From: Rallus limicola
Taxonomy: Eukaryota > Chordata > Aves > Gruiformes > Rallidae
Assembly: GCA_022605955.1 (NCBI GenBank)
Contig: JAKCOZ010000022.1
Span: 1,240,001 to 1,304,000 of the forward strand
DNA: 64,000 nt
Reading direction: 5' to 3'
Below, one piece after another: positions 12,400-24,100 of the stretch. The stretch's first letter is position 1, and the number at the start of each line of letters is the position of its first letter. The notes under the pieces are model-generated. The model ran no database searches. It was not told the DNA's origin and saw only the letters and a program-made list of their open reading frames with translations. A program made the position numbers and the translations under genes.

Positions 12400-12700
12400 A
12401 TCAACTTTTTAAAAGGGTAGACAATGTCACGACAAGGGGGAATGGATTAAAGCTAAAGGAAGGAAGATTTAAATTGGATATTAGGGGGAAATTTTTACAG
12501 AGAGAGTGGTGAGGGGAGGCCCCCCCTGGTGCCCTGTCCCTGGAGATGTTCAAGGCCAGGTTGGATGGGGCCCTGGACAACCTTGTGTAGCTCCAGGCCT
12601 GGAGGTTGGTGTCCCTGCCTGTGGCAGGGGGGTTAGAGCCTTGTGATCTTTGGGGTCCCCTCCAACCCAGACCATTCCATGATTCTGTGATTCTATGATC
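12400..12700 (+). mobile_element. CR1 LINE 3' fragment
   Basis: A plus-strand CR1 3' region of ~300 bp running from 'ctttttaaaagggtagacaa' through 'gatgttcaaggccaggttgg', 'ttgtgtagctccaggcctgg' and 'ggtccc(ctccaaccc)' to the ATTCTGTGATTCTATGAT terminus. It lies ~30 bp after another CR1 tail in the same orientation. No coding capacity. Confidence 0.9.
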
Positions 12701-15700
12701 TCATTAGTGAGAAGAGCAAGGGTAAGGATTGGGCTGGCAGAAACATCCCATGTGAATTGTTTTGCAATGGGAAGTTTGCAGTTGTGAGGCCAAATCGGAA
12801 TTGGGCAATTTATGACAAAATTCTTCTTCGTTGCTTGTTCGTTTGGGGTTTTTATTTGACCAAAATAATATATATATTAAATACAGATATATAATAAATC
12901 ACAGGCTTACCTTGTAGCCCCTCTGGGAGTCTGTGAGGCAGGAAAAGGTCTGTGTCACTGTAGAACATAGTCACTTTCTTTGCTTTTAGTTCATTGCAAC
13001 TTTAAAAAATGACTCCATTACTCTTGCTGTCCCAATTGCCTTTGTTTCAGTCTGCTTCCCACAAATTACCTCTCTAAGTACCGGTGAAATGCCTGCCTCC
13101 CACAGCGCGAGCCATCAGCTGCAGGCTCAGTCAGCTCTGTACAGGTGCAGCTGGGTCTGAAATAGAGTTTAGACCCCCAAAAAAGTAAAAAACCTAAAAA
13201 AAACCCCAAAATACCCCTAAAAAATTAACAAAACAAAAAAAAAATTCCTTATTCCGTTGATATTTCTTAGTCTTCTGCTGCAGTGGGTCAGCGTTGGGGC
13301 TTCCCATGCGGTATGTCTGAAACACAAGCAGTTATGCCTACCTGTGTGGGCTAATAAACATTTCCCCAGCCTTTGGTATGGGTGGTGGTCTCCATGAGGT
13401 GAGGAGATGGGTGAGGGATGATGATTTGTCTGGCTACTACCATCCCTCCTGACTTCTGCACCTCTGTGATTTCAACAGGTGTGAGAGCAGCCCTCTATTC
13501 TTCTGCCTTTTAGTCCTTTTAGCATTTACCCTGCTGACCTGCATGCTGTAATGACATCTCTTAAGTTCCATCTGTTTGGTGCCTGCATGCTCGCCGACCA
13601 GGCTCTGGATTTGTCCTGCCTGAATCAAGACAGCAGAGCAAACCATGCCCAGGAGTGAAGAGCACGTGGAAGTTCCTGCCTGGCACAGCCGCCAGCCTCT
13701 CTGTCTGAAACATGAGTAATCCCTGTGCAGATGCTGGTTTATGTTAGTGACTGGTATGCTTTGTGTGAGCTCTGGCTCCCAGCGACACTCCTGGGAGAGC
13801 CAGGCTGCTTCTCTCCCCTGCACCGTGGGATGGGAAGGGCTGGCAGAGCTCCAAAGGGGGAAAGACTTCTTAGCAATTCTTTCCACCACAGCTGTGATCT
13901 TTAGGGGCAAGTGAACGCTCATCTGCAAAGGAAGATGCAACTGGCAGAGCTGGCTAATGCTGTTCAGCCACCTGAGCCAGATTTGAGTTTTCCAGCCCCA
14001 TCTTGGTCGCTGCTGATGCAGTACCCAAGCAGCTCAGCTGTGTGTGGTGGCTGACATCGCTCACAAACCTGATCAAATCCCATGAGGATGCTAGAGATGC
14101 TCAGCTTAAATAGAAGGAGCGATTTAATCTCCTTTCTGCAACAACTGAAAGAGTGGAGGCCACCACAGAAGGCCCAGACATTTGAAGGTCTGAGCAGAAG
14201 CCTTGAAGGTCGCTGGTCACCCAGAAACTCAACCTGGCAAAGTTTGCACTGCCCAGCCCCACCAAGCTGGTCCTGTGGAAGGGGCAGTGCTCTGCAGCTG
14301 GGATCCCGGAGCGGGGGAGAAGGTGGGCACTGGTTGTGTAGGGATTGCATGGGCTTGAGCCCCACAGGAGACTTCTTTTGGATCAAGCACTTCCACTGGA
14401 AATAGGTGTTGAAACAAGGAAACTGTCACCTTGCTTGTTTGTCCCAGGCTGGGGGAACCAGCTTTATGTGTGTTTTCTGTAAAGATGTCCCATCCCACTG
14501 AAGGACATAGCGGGGTGACCCTCACTTCTCCTGCTAGCAGAGCCAGCTGTGCCACATCCCATCTGTGAAGTTATGGCAGGGGTTAGACAAGATGCTGGTT
14601 TTCACCTCCCAAATCTCCACTGGGTAGGAAGGTAAAACTTTCACCTCGCTCTGCGATGACTGTGATGAAGATGAAACACAAATACTCCTCCAGCCTAACT
14701 TCAGACCTTAATTAAATTACCTAATCTAAGCCCTGGCAGCCACTGGTCCTGGTGGAGCCGGAAACAAGGGGCGGGTGTCTCCGGGCTGTGAATCAGACAC
14801 CGTGTGGGTGGCATCAGCCTGCAGAGCTCTCCCAGAGAGGGGCCACGGACCAGATGCATGCAGTGGGGTGAATTCAGGTGCGAAGGACATCTTTCATGTC
14901 AGAGATGAGCTCTGCAGTGTGTGAGCTGCAAGCTTAACATCTCAGCTGCCCAATGAGCTTTCCTCCCACTCCAGTGTAAGCTAAAGTAAAAGACTCTTGA
15001 TGCAAAATGACACCCATGTTTAATTGCTGCTGTTGGCATTACAATATCTCTTAAGTAGTCCTACCTGCAGATGAGGAGCCTGCTATTTCAGGCTGGTTCC
15101 TGCCAGGAAAGTGTGTGCTCTCTCAGCACTGCACAGCAATGAGATAGCACTTTGGGCAAACCCAGGAAAACCATGTCCTGTCCAGGACAGGCAGGCAGTC
15201 ATATCCCCAGGTTTGGAGATGACAACTTCCAGCTCCTGCTGTAAGTCAAGACTTTTTCTTTAACATCCCGAGAAATAAAACATTTGCAAGGGAGTCCTGG
15301 CTGGAGAAAAGGAAGTCGCTGATATGCTTGCAATTACATTTCTGGCTCTCTGAACAACAAAATTAGAAGTGATTTCTGTAAGTGGGCTGAGGGTGTAACA
15401 GAAGAAGCTTGGATAAGCAGAGCCAGAGACAGGCATGGGAATGAATTCAAAGAGCCGCCTTAGGCTCAGTCTGCGTAACATGTTACTGACAGCCAGCCAG
15501 GAACACACCAAGCACGCTGCAAGGTCCAGGCCCTGTCCAAGGAATCTGCAACCCAACACCAGCAAACTCAAATCCAGGACATCACCGGGGAAGGAAGGGG
15601 AGTGTGTCTGCAACAGGAAGGAAGAGAAGAGCAATAAACACAGTTGTTGAAGTGAAAAGGTTGGTGGAGGACCTCGGAAGATAGGGAGTGAGTGGCCAGC

Positions 15701-15855
15701 GGGGGACAGGATGGACAAGGGGCAGCCTGAAAGACAGCAAGAGAAACTGGAGACAGGAATGGACAGTAGGTGAGAAAGGAGACAGAAAAGGAGTTCAAAC
15801 TCAATTTTTAATATTACTCATTGTGGAAGAAAGAATGAGGTTAAATAAGTAACAT
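12701..15855. other. Intergenic DNA with simple repeats
   Basis: Unique DNA plus an AT dinucleotide-rich stretch at ~12865-12899 and an A-rich low-complexity stretch at ~13174-13246. The 167-codon minus frame at 13437-13940 and the 152-codon minus frame at 15260-15718 have no recognisable domain and no supported splice context. I treat them as chance. Confidence 0.55.
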
Positions 15856-16062
15856 ATCCCCAGTTTTAAAAAGGGAAAAAAAGAAAGAGCTGGGGAACTA
15901 CAGGCCCATCAGTCTCACCTCTGAGATCCTCCTGCTCCTGTGCTTGGGCCCATGGGAAGTATGGAGGTGGTTGATGACAGCCAGCATGGCTTCACTGAGG
16001 GCAACTCGTGTCTGAGAGATTAGTTGGCCCATCTGGATTACAGAATTGGGAATAAGAACAAT
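15856..16062 (+). mobile_element. CR1 ORF2 (reverse transcriptase) fragment
   Basis: The plus strand carries the CR1 block 'ggggaactacaggcccatca' (NYRPIS-type motif) and 'gacagccagcatggcttcac' followed by 'gggcaactcgtgtctg' (DSQHGFTEGNSCL in translation). These are reverse transcriptase landmarks found well upstream of the usual CR1 3' end. A stretch between the two blocks is deleted and a stop follows. It is an internal fragment without the element's 3' end. Confidence 0.85.
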
Positions 16063-19000
16063 AGTAAAGAGTACACAAAACAAGGGATACACAGCACAAT
16101 TGCTCACCACCCAAAGCTGATGCTCAGCTACTTCTCCAACCATCTCCTGGCTCACCCCCAGTTGTACCTGGAACATGACACCATATGGTTTGGAATATCC
16201 CTTTGGTCGCTTTGGGGCAGCTGTACTAGTTCAATTTGCCTCATGCTGTGGCATGGTCTTTGCAGCTGACATTCGTCTGAGCTGACTTTTAGTCAACTTG
16301 GCTTGCATTTCCCCAAACTGAGATAAGGGCAAAGTTGCCAGGAACCCAAGTGACCTCAGAGGATACTAAAAAACCTGACTCTCCTGTCACTTGTAGTGAT
16401 GTAACCTTGGGGAGCTGCTGTACTGACCACAGACTGACTAGGAGGAACTGTTGAAAATGATCCCAAAGCCTGCCAGATGTGTGGAACGATGCACAACCTA
16501 TTTCTGTGAGGCATTGCACTGTGCCCGAGGAGTCAGCTCTGGCTTTACATTGGGGTTCAGCAGCTGAGTCCCTGAGTTGTGCCAAAGGTCTCCAAGGGAC
16601 ACAGTTTTCTTGATAGGCTTTCAAGACATTAATCTGAAGTCATTTCCAGGAAGGAAACTGAAGTGGAGGGGGAGGAAAAAAAGAGGCAGTGGAAGAATAA
16701 AAGGTTGTTAAGACAAAAAGGCTTCGAATGTTCTGAAGTTATCACTTCACTTACTGACATGAGGCCGTGGCGGGAAGCCTCCTAAGCTGTAATTACAACT
16801 GAAATGTGACTTTTGAAGGCAGTCTTAGATCCACACTAGGTGAAGAAGCCAGAGAATCAATTCCTTGGAAGTTTGGTTTATGAGTGGATGAGTCTGGTAA
16901 AATGCTTCTTCAGTGCTGGGGAGCCACAGGCAACTCCATCCCAGGTTGTGAGAGGACCAGACAGTCAGCAGCACATGAGCCTTCACTTGTGCATGACCCA
17001 GTGCCCAAGGAACTTTGCTTCAGTGAAGCTGGACCTCACACCAAGTGCTTCAAAGACTTGTTTTGATACACACAGGGAGCAGTAACTTTATTAACTAGCT
17101 TCACTGAACAGTCTTTCCATAATCTCAACAGATTGTATTCAAAAAAGAGTGTTAAAGTCATTAGTTGAAGCCTGGGTGAGGAAGTTACCCATTCCCTAGT
17201 GATTAGCCAGCAATTTCCTATCCATCAAGGCCCAGCACTCTACTTTAATAGACTTTATGAAACTTGCAGGGTGTGTGTATGCAGAGAACATGGTAATTGC
17301 TTTAATTACAATTCTTCTGATTAGTAATTTTTATTCACTGTCGAGAAGGTGGCCTTCTCCTGTATTTGTAGAGAACAGTTTTCATCTCCTCCTTCTCAGG
17401 AACATGTTTTGCATGAGCAACAACTCCTCAGATCCCTACCATTCTTCCCTGCAGAAGAGCACGAGGTCTTTGCATGTGTGTTTGCGTGACAAAAGCCACT
17501 GTGTTTTGGTCCTCTCTAAGCTCCCTGTGATACTCTGCACCTTCATAACTACAGCACAGCTTAATTTTCAGAAGCCAGCAGGCAAACTGCTCTTCTCCTG
17601 CCTCATCTGTTCTCAGACGGGCTCATTAATGTTGCTGCTGTTTTGCACTTCAGTGCTTTCTTTAATCAGATCATACCCATCCCAGAGGATACCTGTTTCA
17701 GAGCAAACTATTCCATTTCCAAAGCTCACATCTGACAGAAAGGATCGTTCGATGCTTTGAATAAGGGCAGTGGCAGGGTCAGTGCCACGTAGTGTGTTGG
17801 AACAGTGCAGGACCTGTGTGGAAGGAGAGTGGCAAAGCCATGGATGGTGCTGGGGTGAGAGGCACAGATTTACCTTCCAGGACTTGTTGCCATATGCTCA
17901 GTAAATAATTGTATGAAGAGCGTTCTGGAATTTAAGTTGTAGCATGAGAAGAGTCTGACCAGAGAGGCTGGGATGGGGTGGCAGTCACAGCCAAGAGGTC
18001 ATGAGAAAGGCAAGGAGCTCAGCAGCTGGCTGGCAGATTCCAGGAATGACTCGAGCAAAGGGAGCTTCTCTCTTCTGAAACCTAGTTTTGCTCTCCTCAC
18101 CTCAAGTCCTTGTTGGCAGGTGTTCTCCAGGATGTTACACCCTGTGTGAGCAAAATGTCAGCCTGGGACATCAGATCCAAGCACACTGGGGGATGGTGGC
18201 AAACCTGGGCAACCGCCTTGAGAAGAGACAAGCAGGGATGGGTGAGCGAGATGGTACCTCACTCACTGCCCTGCCAGCTCTCTCACCAGGACATGTGGGT
18301 GAGGGACACCGTGCAGGGACATGCTTGTGTACATCTCATACACATATAGAAGGACTTATGTCAGTCCTTTGGTCATGCAGCTGAGGCCCAGGGCCACCAG
18401 CATCCTTTGGCCCCACCACAGGGTTAATGGCTGGCAATCTGTCCTCACGGAAAGTCTCCGAGTTTTGCTGGTGTGAAGATCAAAGGCACTGTGGCTTAAG
18501 CAAGTGCCCTGAGGATGCTGAATAAGCAGGGGCTTCAGAGCCTGTGATGTGTCCCAGAGCATGGGCTGAGAACCCAGACACCACGCTGGGCTGTGCACAG
18601 ATACTGCTGGGTTCATATCGCCTGCAAACACCCAGGGTGATTCAAAGCTGTGCCTGTACATCTGTTAGCTGCATTGTGGGGCTAGCAAACCCCAGGACTT
18701 TGGAAAGGCTTTATAACCAAACAATCAGAGGCATGAGCTCTCTCTCACATCTACAGAAGTGTATCTTAGAGGCACGGGGATATTACACATGACTAAATGA
18801 TTAGTACCCATGTAACAAAGTACGTGTTGGATTCGTGTCTAAAAATGTACTGGAAGATGTGAGAAAAGCTACAGAAACAGGGCAGCAGTTCTCTCTTGAG
18901 CAGTGAGAACGAGGTGTTTGTGAAACCCCAGACACTGCGGCCAAACTCAGGGCTGGTGTAAGAGGGCAGGAAGATGGACATGCTGCCAGTGCCTGGACTG

Positions 19001-20645
19001 TCAGAGATGGCTGGTTTCAGGTATAGCTCAAGCCAGAGAGCATAAAGTTGAGGACAGCTTGTTGATGGAAAAAGAAAAAGCATTTGAATGCAGGTACGAG
19101 AAAGGTGAAAACACTTGTTATTGTAGAAACAAAGCAGGATGTTGCCAGTGATGGACACTGTGGATGGCTGGGGATGGAGCACGTGTGATTGCCCAGGCAG
19201 ACGGTGTCTCTGACACATTCCATTTACAAAACACATACAAAACATGAAAAAAGGATGGGAACCCCAGCTGAGCTAAGTAACACTATCAGAACAACCTGCG
19301 TAGGCAGAGTGTTCCCACGTTGATTGAAATCAAGCCAGGTCAATGGGATTAACAGCCTCCTCTTGGGAATGTACCAAGGGAACTCCGCATGACTGCAAGC
19401 AGGGCGAACCTCCTCCGTTTTCCATTCCATCAGCAGAAAGGTGGCCTTGTTGGCAGCATGGCATCCTCCAGTGGAGACACAGACATCCCGAGTCAGGCTT
19501 AAAGCAGAGACCACTGCCTTGGTCCCGACAGGGAGTCTCTCATCTTGTATGCCAAAATTTGTGCTCTGGTTCAGTTTGAGGTCTGGCAGAGGCAGACCCC
19601 AATTCAGGTGTCCCAGTAAAAGCGTTTGACTGAGCCATCCAGATGGAAACCCCTGATCCAGACAGAGCAACATGTGCCCTGGGCAGAGGCAGGGCCTGGG
19701 GCACCCCCAGCACTGCTCTATATAGCCCGTGTTTGTGGCCGTATGGCTGTATGCATGCCATGCTGCCTGGCAAGCTGGAGTTTACTGACACCACAGCACA
19801 AAGCAGTTTTTGTTAAGAAACATCTGGTGCCACTGCTGTTGGGGTTGTGCTCTCATCCCTGGTAGGCAGCTGATGGCAATGCTCTCCAGCCTGGCTTTTC
19901 AGGGATATTAAAGTGATCGCACAATAAACATCCTCAAGGCCACATTAAATCTCAACTTGACAGCTTTTTCTCAAGCAAGAGTAAAAAAACAAGAAAGGAA
20001 TAGTGACACTTCGGGTGGGGAGATGAAGATGAACACAATACTCCAGCTCCTGTGATGGGTGCTGGGCTTTGCTTTTCCTTAGCAAGATTCAAGTGCCATT
20101 TCAGAGGGCAATGCAGAGTTGTTTGCAGGTCACCCATCTCTCCTTCCTTCTGTGCTTTGATCAACAGAGGCTTTGGTAAGCAGGTGGGCGCTTTAGTTGG
20201 TCACACATCCCAGCACTGATGCTTAGCCTGGCACCATGCAGCACATCAGACCCACAGCCCAGAGACAGACACTGATGGATCTATTTGCTCTCCATCCCAG
20301 GTTTGCAGCTGTTTGTCTCTGGAATCTGGAGAAATGGAGCTGAAGTGTTTTAATTTGGATGTAAACTCTGAGATGAAGAAAAGGAAGGTAGGCTCCAGGA
20401 TGGGAAGTCTGGGGCTGAGTTGTTGCAAGCTGACCCTGAAATGAAGTCCTTGGATGGCAACGACCCCAGGCAGTGGCCCAGGCTTGGGGCAGAGTGGCAG
20501 GAAAGCTGCCCAGCAGAAAAGGACCGTGTGGGTGTTGGCCAACAGCAGTCTGAACATGAGCCAGCAGTGTGCCTGGGTAGCCAGGAAGGCCAACAGCATC
20601 CTGGTCTGTATCAGGAACAGTGACCAGCAGGACCAGGGCGGTGAT
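16063..20645. other. Intergenic DNA, candidate non-coding elements
   Basis: No gene supported. AT-rich blocks at ~16770-16810 (palindrome TGTAATTACA at 16788-16797) and ~17225-17345 (TTTAATTACA at 17301-17310) carry homeodomain-type core motifs and may be regulatory. The 167-codon frame at 17257-17760 lies over the second block and is best read as chance, since it has no domain and its composition follows the local AT content. Confidence 0.5.
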
Positions 20646-21190
20646 GATCACCCTGTACTGGGCACTGGGGAGGCTGCACCACAAGTGCTGGGTTCAGGTT
20701 TTGGCCCTTCACTACAAGAAGGACATTTAGGTGCTGGAGCAGGTCCAGAGAGGGGCAGCAGAGTGGGGAAGGATCTGGAGCACAGGTCTAATGGGGAGCA
20801 GGTGAGGGACCTGGGGTTGGTTAGTCTGGAGGAGAGGAGGCTGAGGGGAGACCTGTTCCATCTCTACAACTACCTGGAAGGAGGGTGTAGCTGGGGTGGG
20901 GTGGGGAGAAGTCAGTCTCTTTTCCCATGTAACAAGTGATAGGATGGGAGAAAGTGGCCTCAAGCTGTGCCAGGGAAGGTTTAAGTTGAATGTTAGGGAA
21001 AATTTCTTCACCAAAAGGGTTGTCAAGCACTGGAACAGGCTGCCCAGGGAAGTGGTGGGGTCACCATCCTGGGGGGTATTTAGAAGACATGTAGATGTGG
21101 TGCTTGGGGACATGGTGGACTTGGCAGTGTGAGGTTAGCAGTTGGACTTGATGAACTCAAAGGTCTTTTCCAACTTGAATTCCATGTGTG
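20646..21190 (+). mobile_element. CR1 LINE 3' fragment
   Basis: Plus-strand CR1: 'cactacaagaaggacattta', 'gtccagagaggggcagcaga', 'ctggaggagaggaggctgag', 'aatttcttcaccaaaagggt', 'gcccagggaagtggtggggt', and a diverged end 'ggtcttttccaacttgaatt'. It is 5'-truncated. The terminal octamer repeats are decayed. Confidence 0.88.
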
Positions 21191-24100
21191 CAGCCCCATC
21201 CCTCCTGTCTCCCAGAGGGAGCTGTCTCTGACTCCACCAGCCAAACATCAGACCCACAGACCTGATGTCTCCTGATACTGAACTTCTCTCAAGTCTGGGA
21301 CATCCCGTGAGACCCACTCCGGAGAGAAACGCTCATGGCTGACCTGTCCTTATTCCACCTGAGGAGCACACTAGGGAAGAGTGATAAAGGAGCAATGGAA
21401 AGCTTTTAGAGAGCTAATTTTAGCCTTTCCCAGCCAATTTAAAAGCTTTACCAATTGCAAGTGGGGGTTGGGCCACAAAATCTTGCTCTGTGTCACTCCT
21501 GTCTCATAGGAGAGTGCAGGTTGGGAGAGGCAGAAGACGATGCGTTTCAAAGGCCAGTACAGAGGCTGTGCCAGCACCAAGCAGAGATGGCTTCCATTTA
21601 CGATGAATCATCACGATACCTTATCTCAGCACCCAAAGGCTGTGTTTTAAATCATCAACTTCTGACACAAGGCACTGCAGAGTTTCAGCAGGGGATCTCA
21701 GGATGAAAAGCAGACAGCAAAAATGGGAACCAGTTCCAGATGTTCAGTTCTGAAGGCAAAGTATCTGCCTTAAAGCCATCTTTTGCCTCCAACAGGAAAG
21801 TTTCTTACATTTACTTCCTTATGATCATGGAGAAATGGTACCCTTCCCAAGCTGCTAGGGAACTGCAGCCTCTTTTCTTAGAGAGCAACATTTCTATGTC
21901 AGGTCCTCAGATCTCTCTGTCTTTTACCCAAAGGCTGTTTTTCATCTTTTTTTTTTTTTTTTTTTTCTTGAATATTGCACAACGTTTAAGCAAGAGGGTG
22001 GGAAGATTCCTGTGCACAGAGAGAAGCCAAGTGAAATGTCAAGAGGAACATCCCTGCAAGTCTAGCATTGAATGTAAATATGCATGATACCCCAAGGCTG
22101 AGTCCTTTCGTCTGAGAAGACATTAATAAAACCTTACCCTTCAGCTCACAAGCCTGCAAACCAGTGAATAATAGCCACATCCTGGTAAAATCTGAAACAT
22201 TTAATATTAGGAGCCTTCTGGGCACTGCATACTTTCATTAAGACATGGAGGAAAAAGATAGAGGCTTTTTACTAAGATTAGGAATGTCCTCCTTCTGAGG
22301 TATGCCTGTACTGCTCGGGGTCTGCACTCTGAGGAGCAGCAGCTCGGGATTGCTGCTTCCTCTTGAACCCAGGCCAGGTAGGCTCAATTGCAAAGAGCAA
22401 TTTCTTCAGTTACAGCACAAAAGTCCAAGGGCACTGGCGGCCTCCCAGAGTGATGGTGTTATCCTGTACAAGGGAACATGTGCCTCCTGGGAGTGCAGGT
22501 CTGGTCACAGCTGAGATTTATGCCCGTGGATACTGGCAGAAGGCAGCAGCCTTCGTCTGCTTGCAGAAGAATGGAAGAAAATTATGGAGCGGCATAACAT
22601 GGTCTGAGCTGTGGACAGCTATCCCCTCCTCTCCATCAGCGAGTTTCTGGTTACAACTTTGCCTGCTTTGGAGTCAGTGCTCTCACTCCTGAAAATGGAT
22701 GTGCTCCATCTGAGACGTGTAACTAGAGGAGAGAGTAAACAAACTCAGCGTCAGAGCCAGGGGATGTTCCTTCTTCATCAGCTGTCTGAAAGGCGTAAGG
22801 TGGCCTACAGCTGCCAGGGAGCCTCCTGGGCCCTGACATAGCACCCATAAATCAGGTTTTACTGCAGGTCTTGAGGTCCTCTCCTAGGCTTTAAGTTGTG
22901 GCTCCAGACTTGTGTTCCCATACTGGAGCAAATTTTCAGCAGTCACCTGGTGGTGTCCTTCTTGGAAGCATCTCCACAGACATGGGAGCTCTTGGGAGGC
23001 TTGTGTGACTGACCCCAGGCAACCTTCATCAGACTCTTACGTGAGCTCCCTGCAGGGACCCAGAATTATGTTTCAGGGACAAACAGCCTTGTCCTGTTCT
23101 CTCTTCCAGAGTCGTGGAAGGTACCTGCTCTCTGCTCCCTACACATAACGCTGGCGCTCAGGCACCCTGGTGATGACACAGTGTCTGGGTGGATGAAACG
23201 AGGCTGCAAATGTTAATCAAGAAGATTAGCCAGATTCAGTGGTCCTTGAGTGGGTTGCAAGGTCCTGCAGCAGGCTGGCAGGCCATGCACGAGCAAGCCT
23301 GGGCCATGTGCTTTTGACAAACACTAGTCCATTAGCCAATATTTTTATTCACCAGACTCACCTCTGGCATGTCACAGCGCGTAACACCAGTGCCCTGGGA
23401 GAGGAGGAGATGGCGCTGCCCTCCTGGTTTTACAGCTCCTTGCTTTCTCAGGCTCCAAACTGCAGCAGATCCTTCTGAATGTGTCCCTGAGATTGGTTCT
23501 GGGCTGTGCCCAGGGCTCAGCTGCTGGGTCTTCAGTTCCAGCACACACACTGTTAAATAACACCCCTGTTATTTTAATCTTTTAATAAGAACTAAACAGT
23601 TTTGTGAGCCTTTTGCTTCTCTGCTGATGCTCACAAGAGCCTCTAAGCTAACAAGGGTTTGACATTGACCCTGACTAGCTCAACGCCCACTCCGATAAGT
23701 GGTCCCACTGATGGCTGCATGAATTCCTCCTGTGCCAAAGGCACAAAAGAAGCAAACTAACAGCCACCGTGTAGATATGTACTCACTTTGACCACATCCT
23801 TACAGATAAGGTTTTCAGATCCTACTTGACAGGACAGGAATGATTCTGCACCCAGTCCATCCCCACAGTGGGTTGGACCTGACTCTAAAGAGGCTCATGG
23901 AGCAACTGTCTGTAGTGGTCCAAGCGTGGCCCAGGCTGAAGAGGTCCAGAAACTCTTGCAGGAAGCATCTTCTAATCCCCACATCTCTCAGTGTGCGGCG
24001 TGACCAGGGACAAACCACATCTTTGCCTGGTTGCAGGATGGGCTTGGTTGGGATGCTGGTAAGAGAGTGTGCTACTGCTGGGAGGTGCTGGGGGCTGCGT

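Noticed and set aside
13437..13940. 167-codon minus-strand frame
   Set aside because: No recognisable domain, no promoter or splice context, in a region with no other gene evidence.
17257..17760. 167-codon plus-strand frame with hydrophobic stretches
   Set aside because: Lies in AT-rich DNA that favours Leu/Ile/Phe codons. No domain and no splice sites; better read as non-coding.
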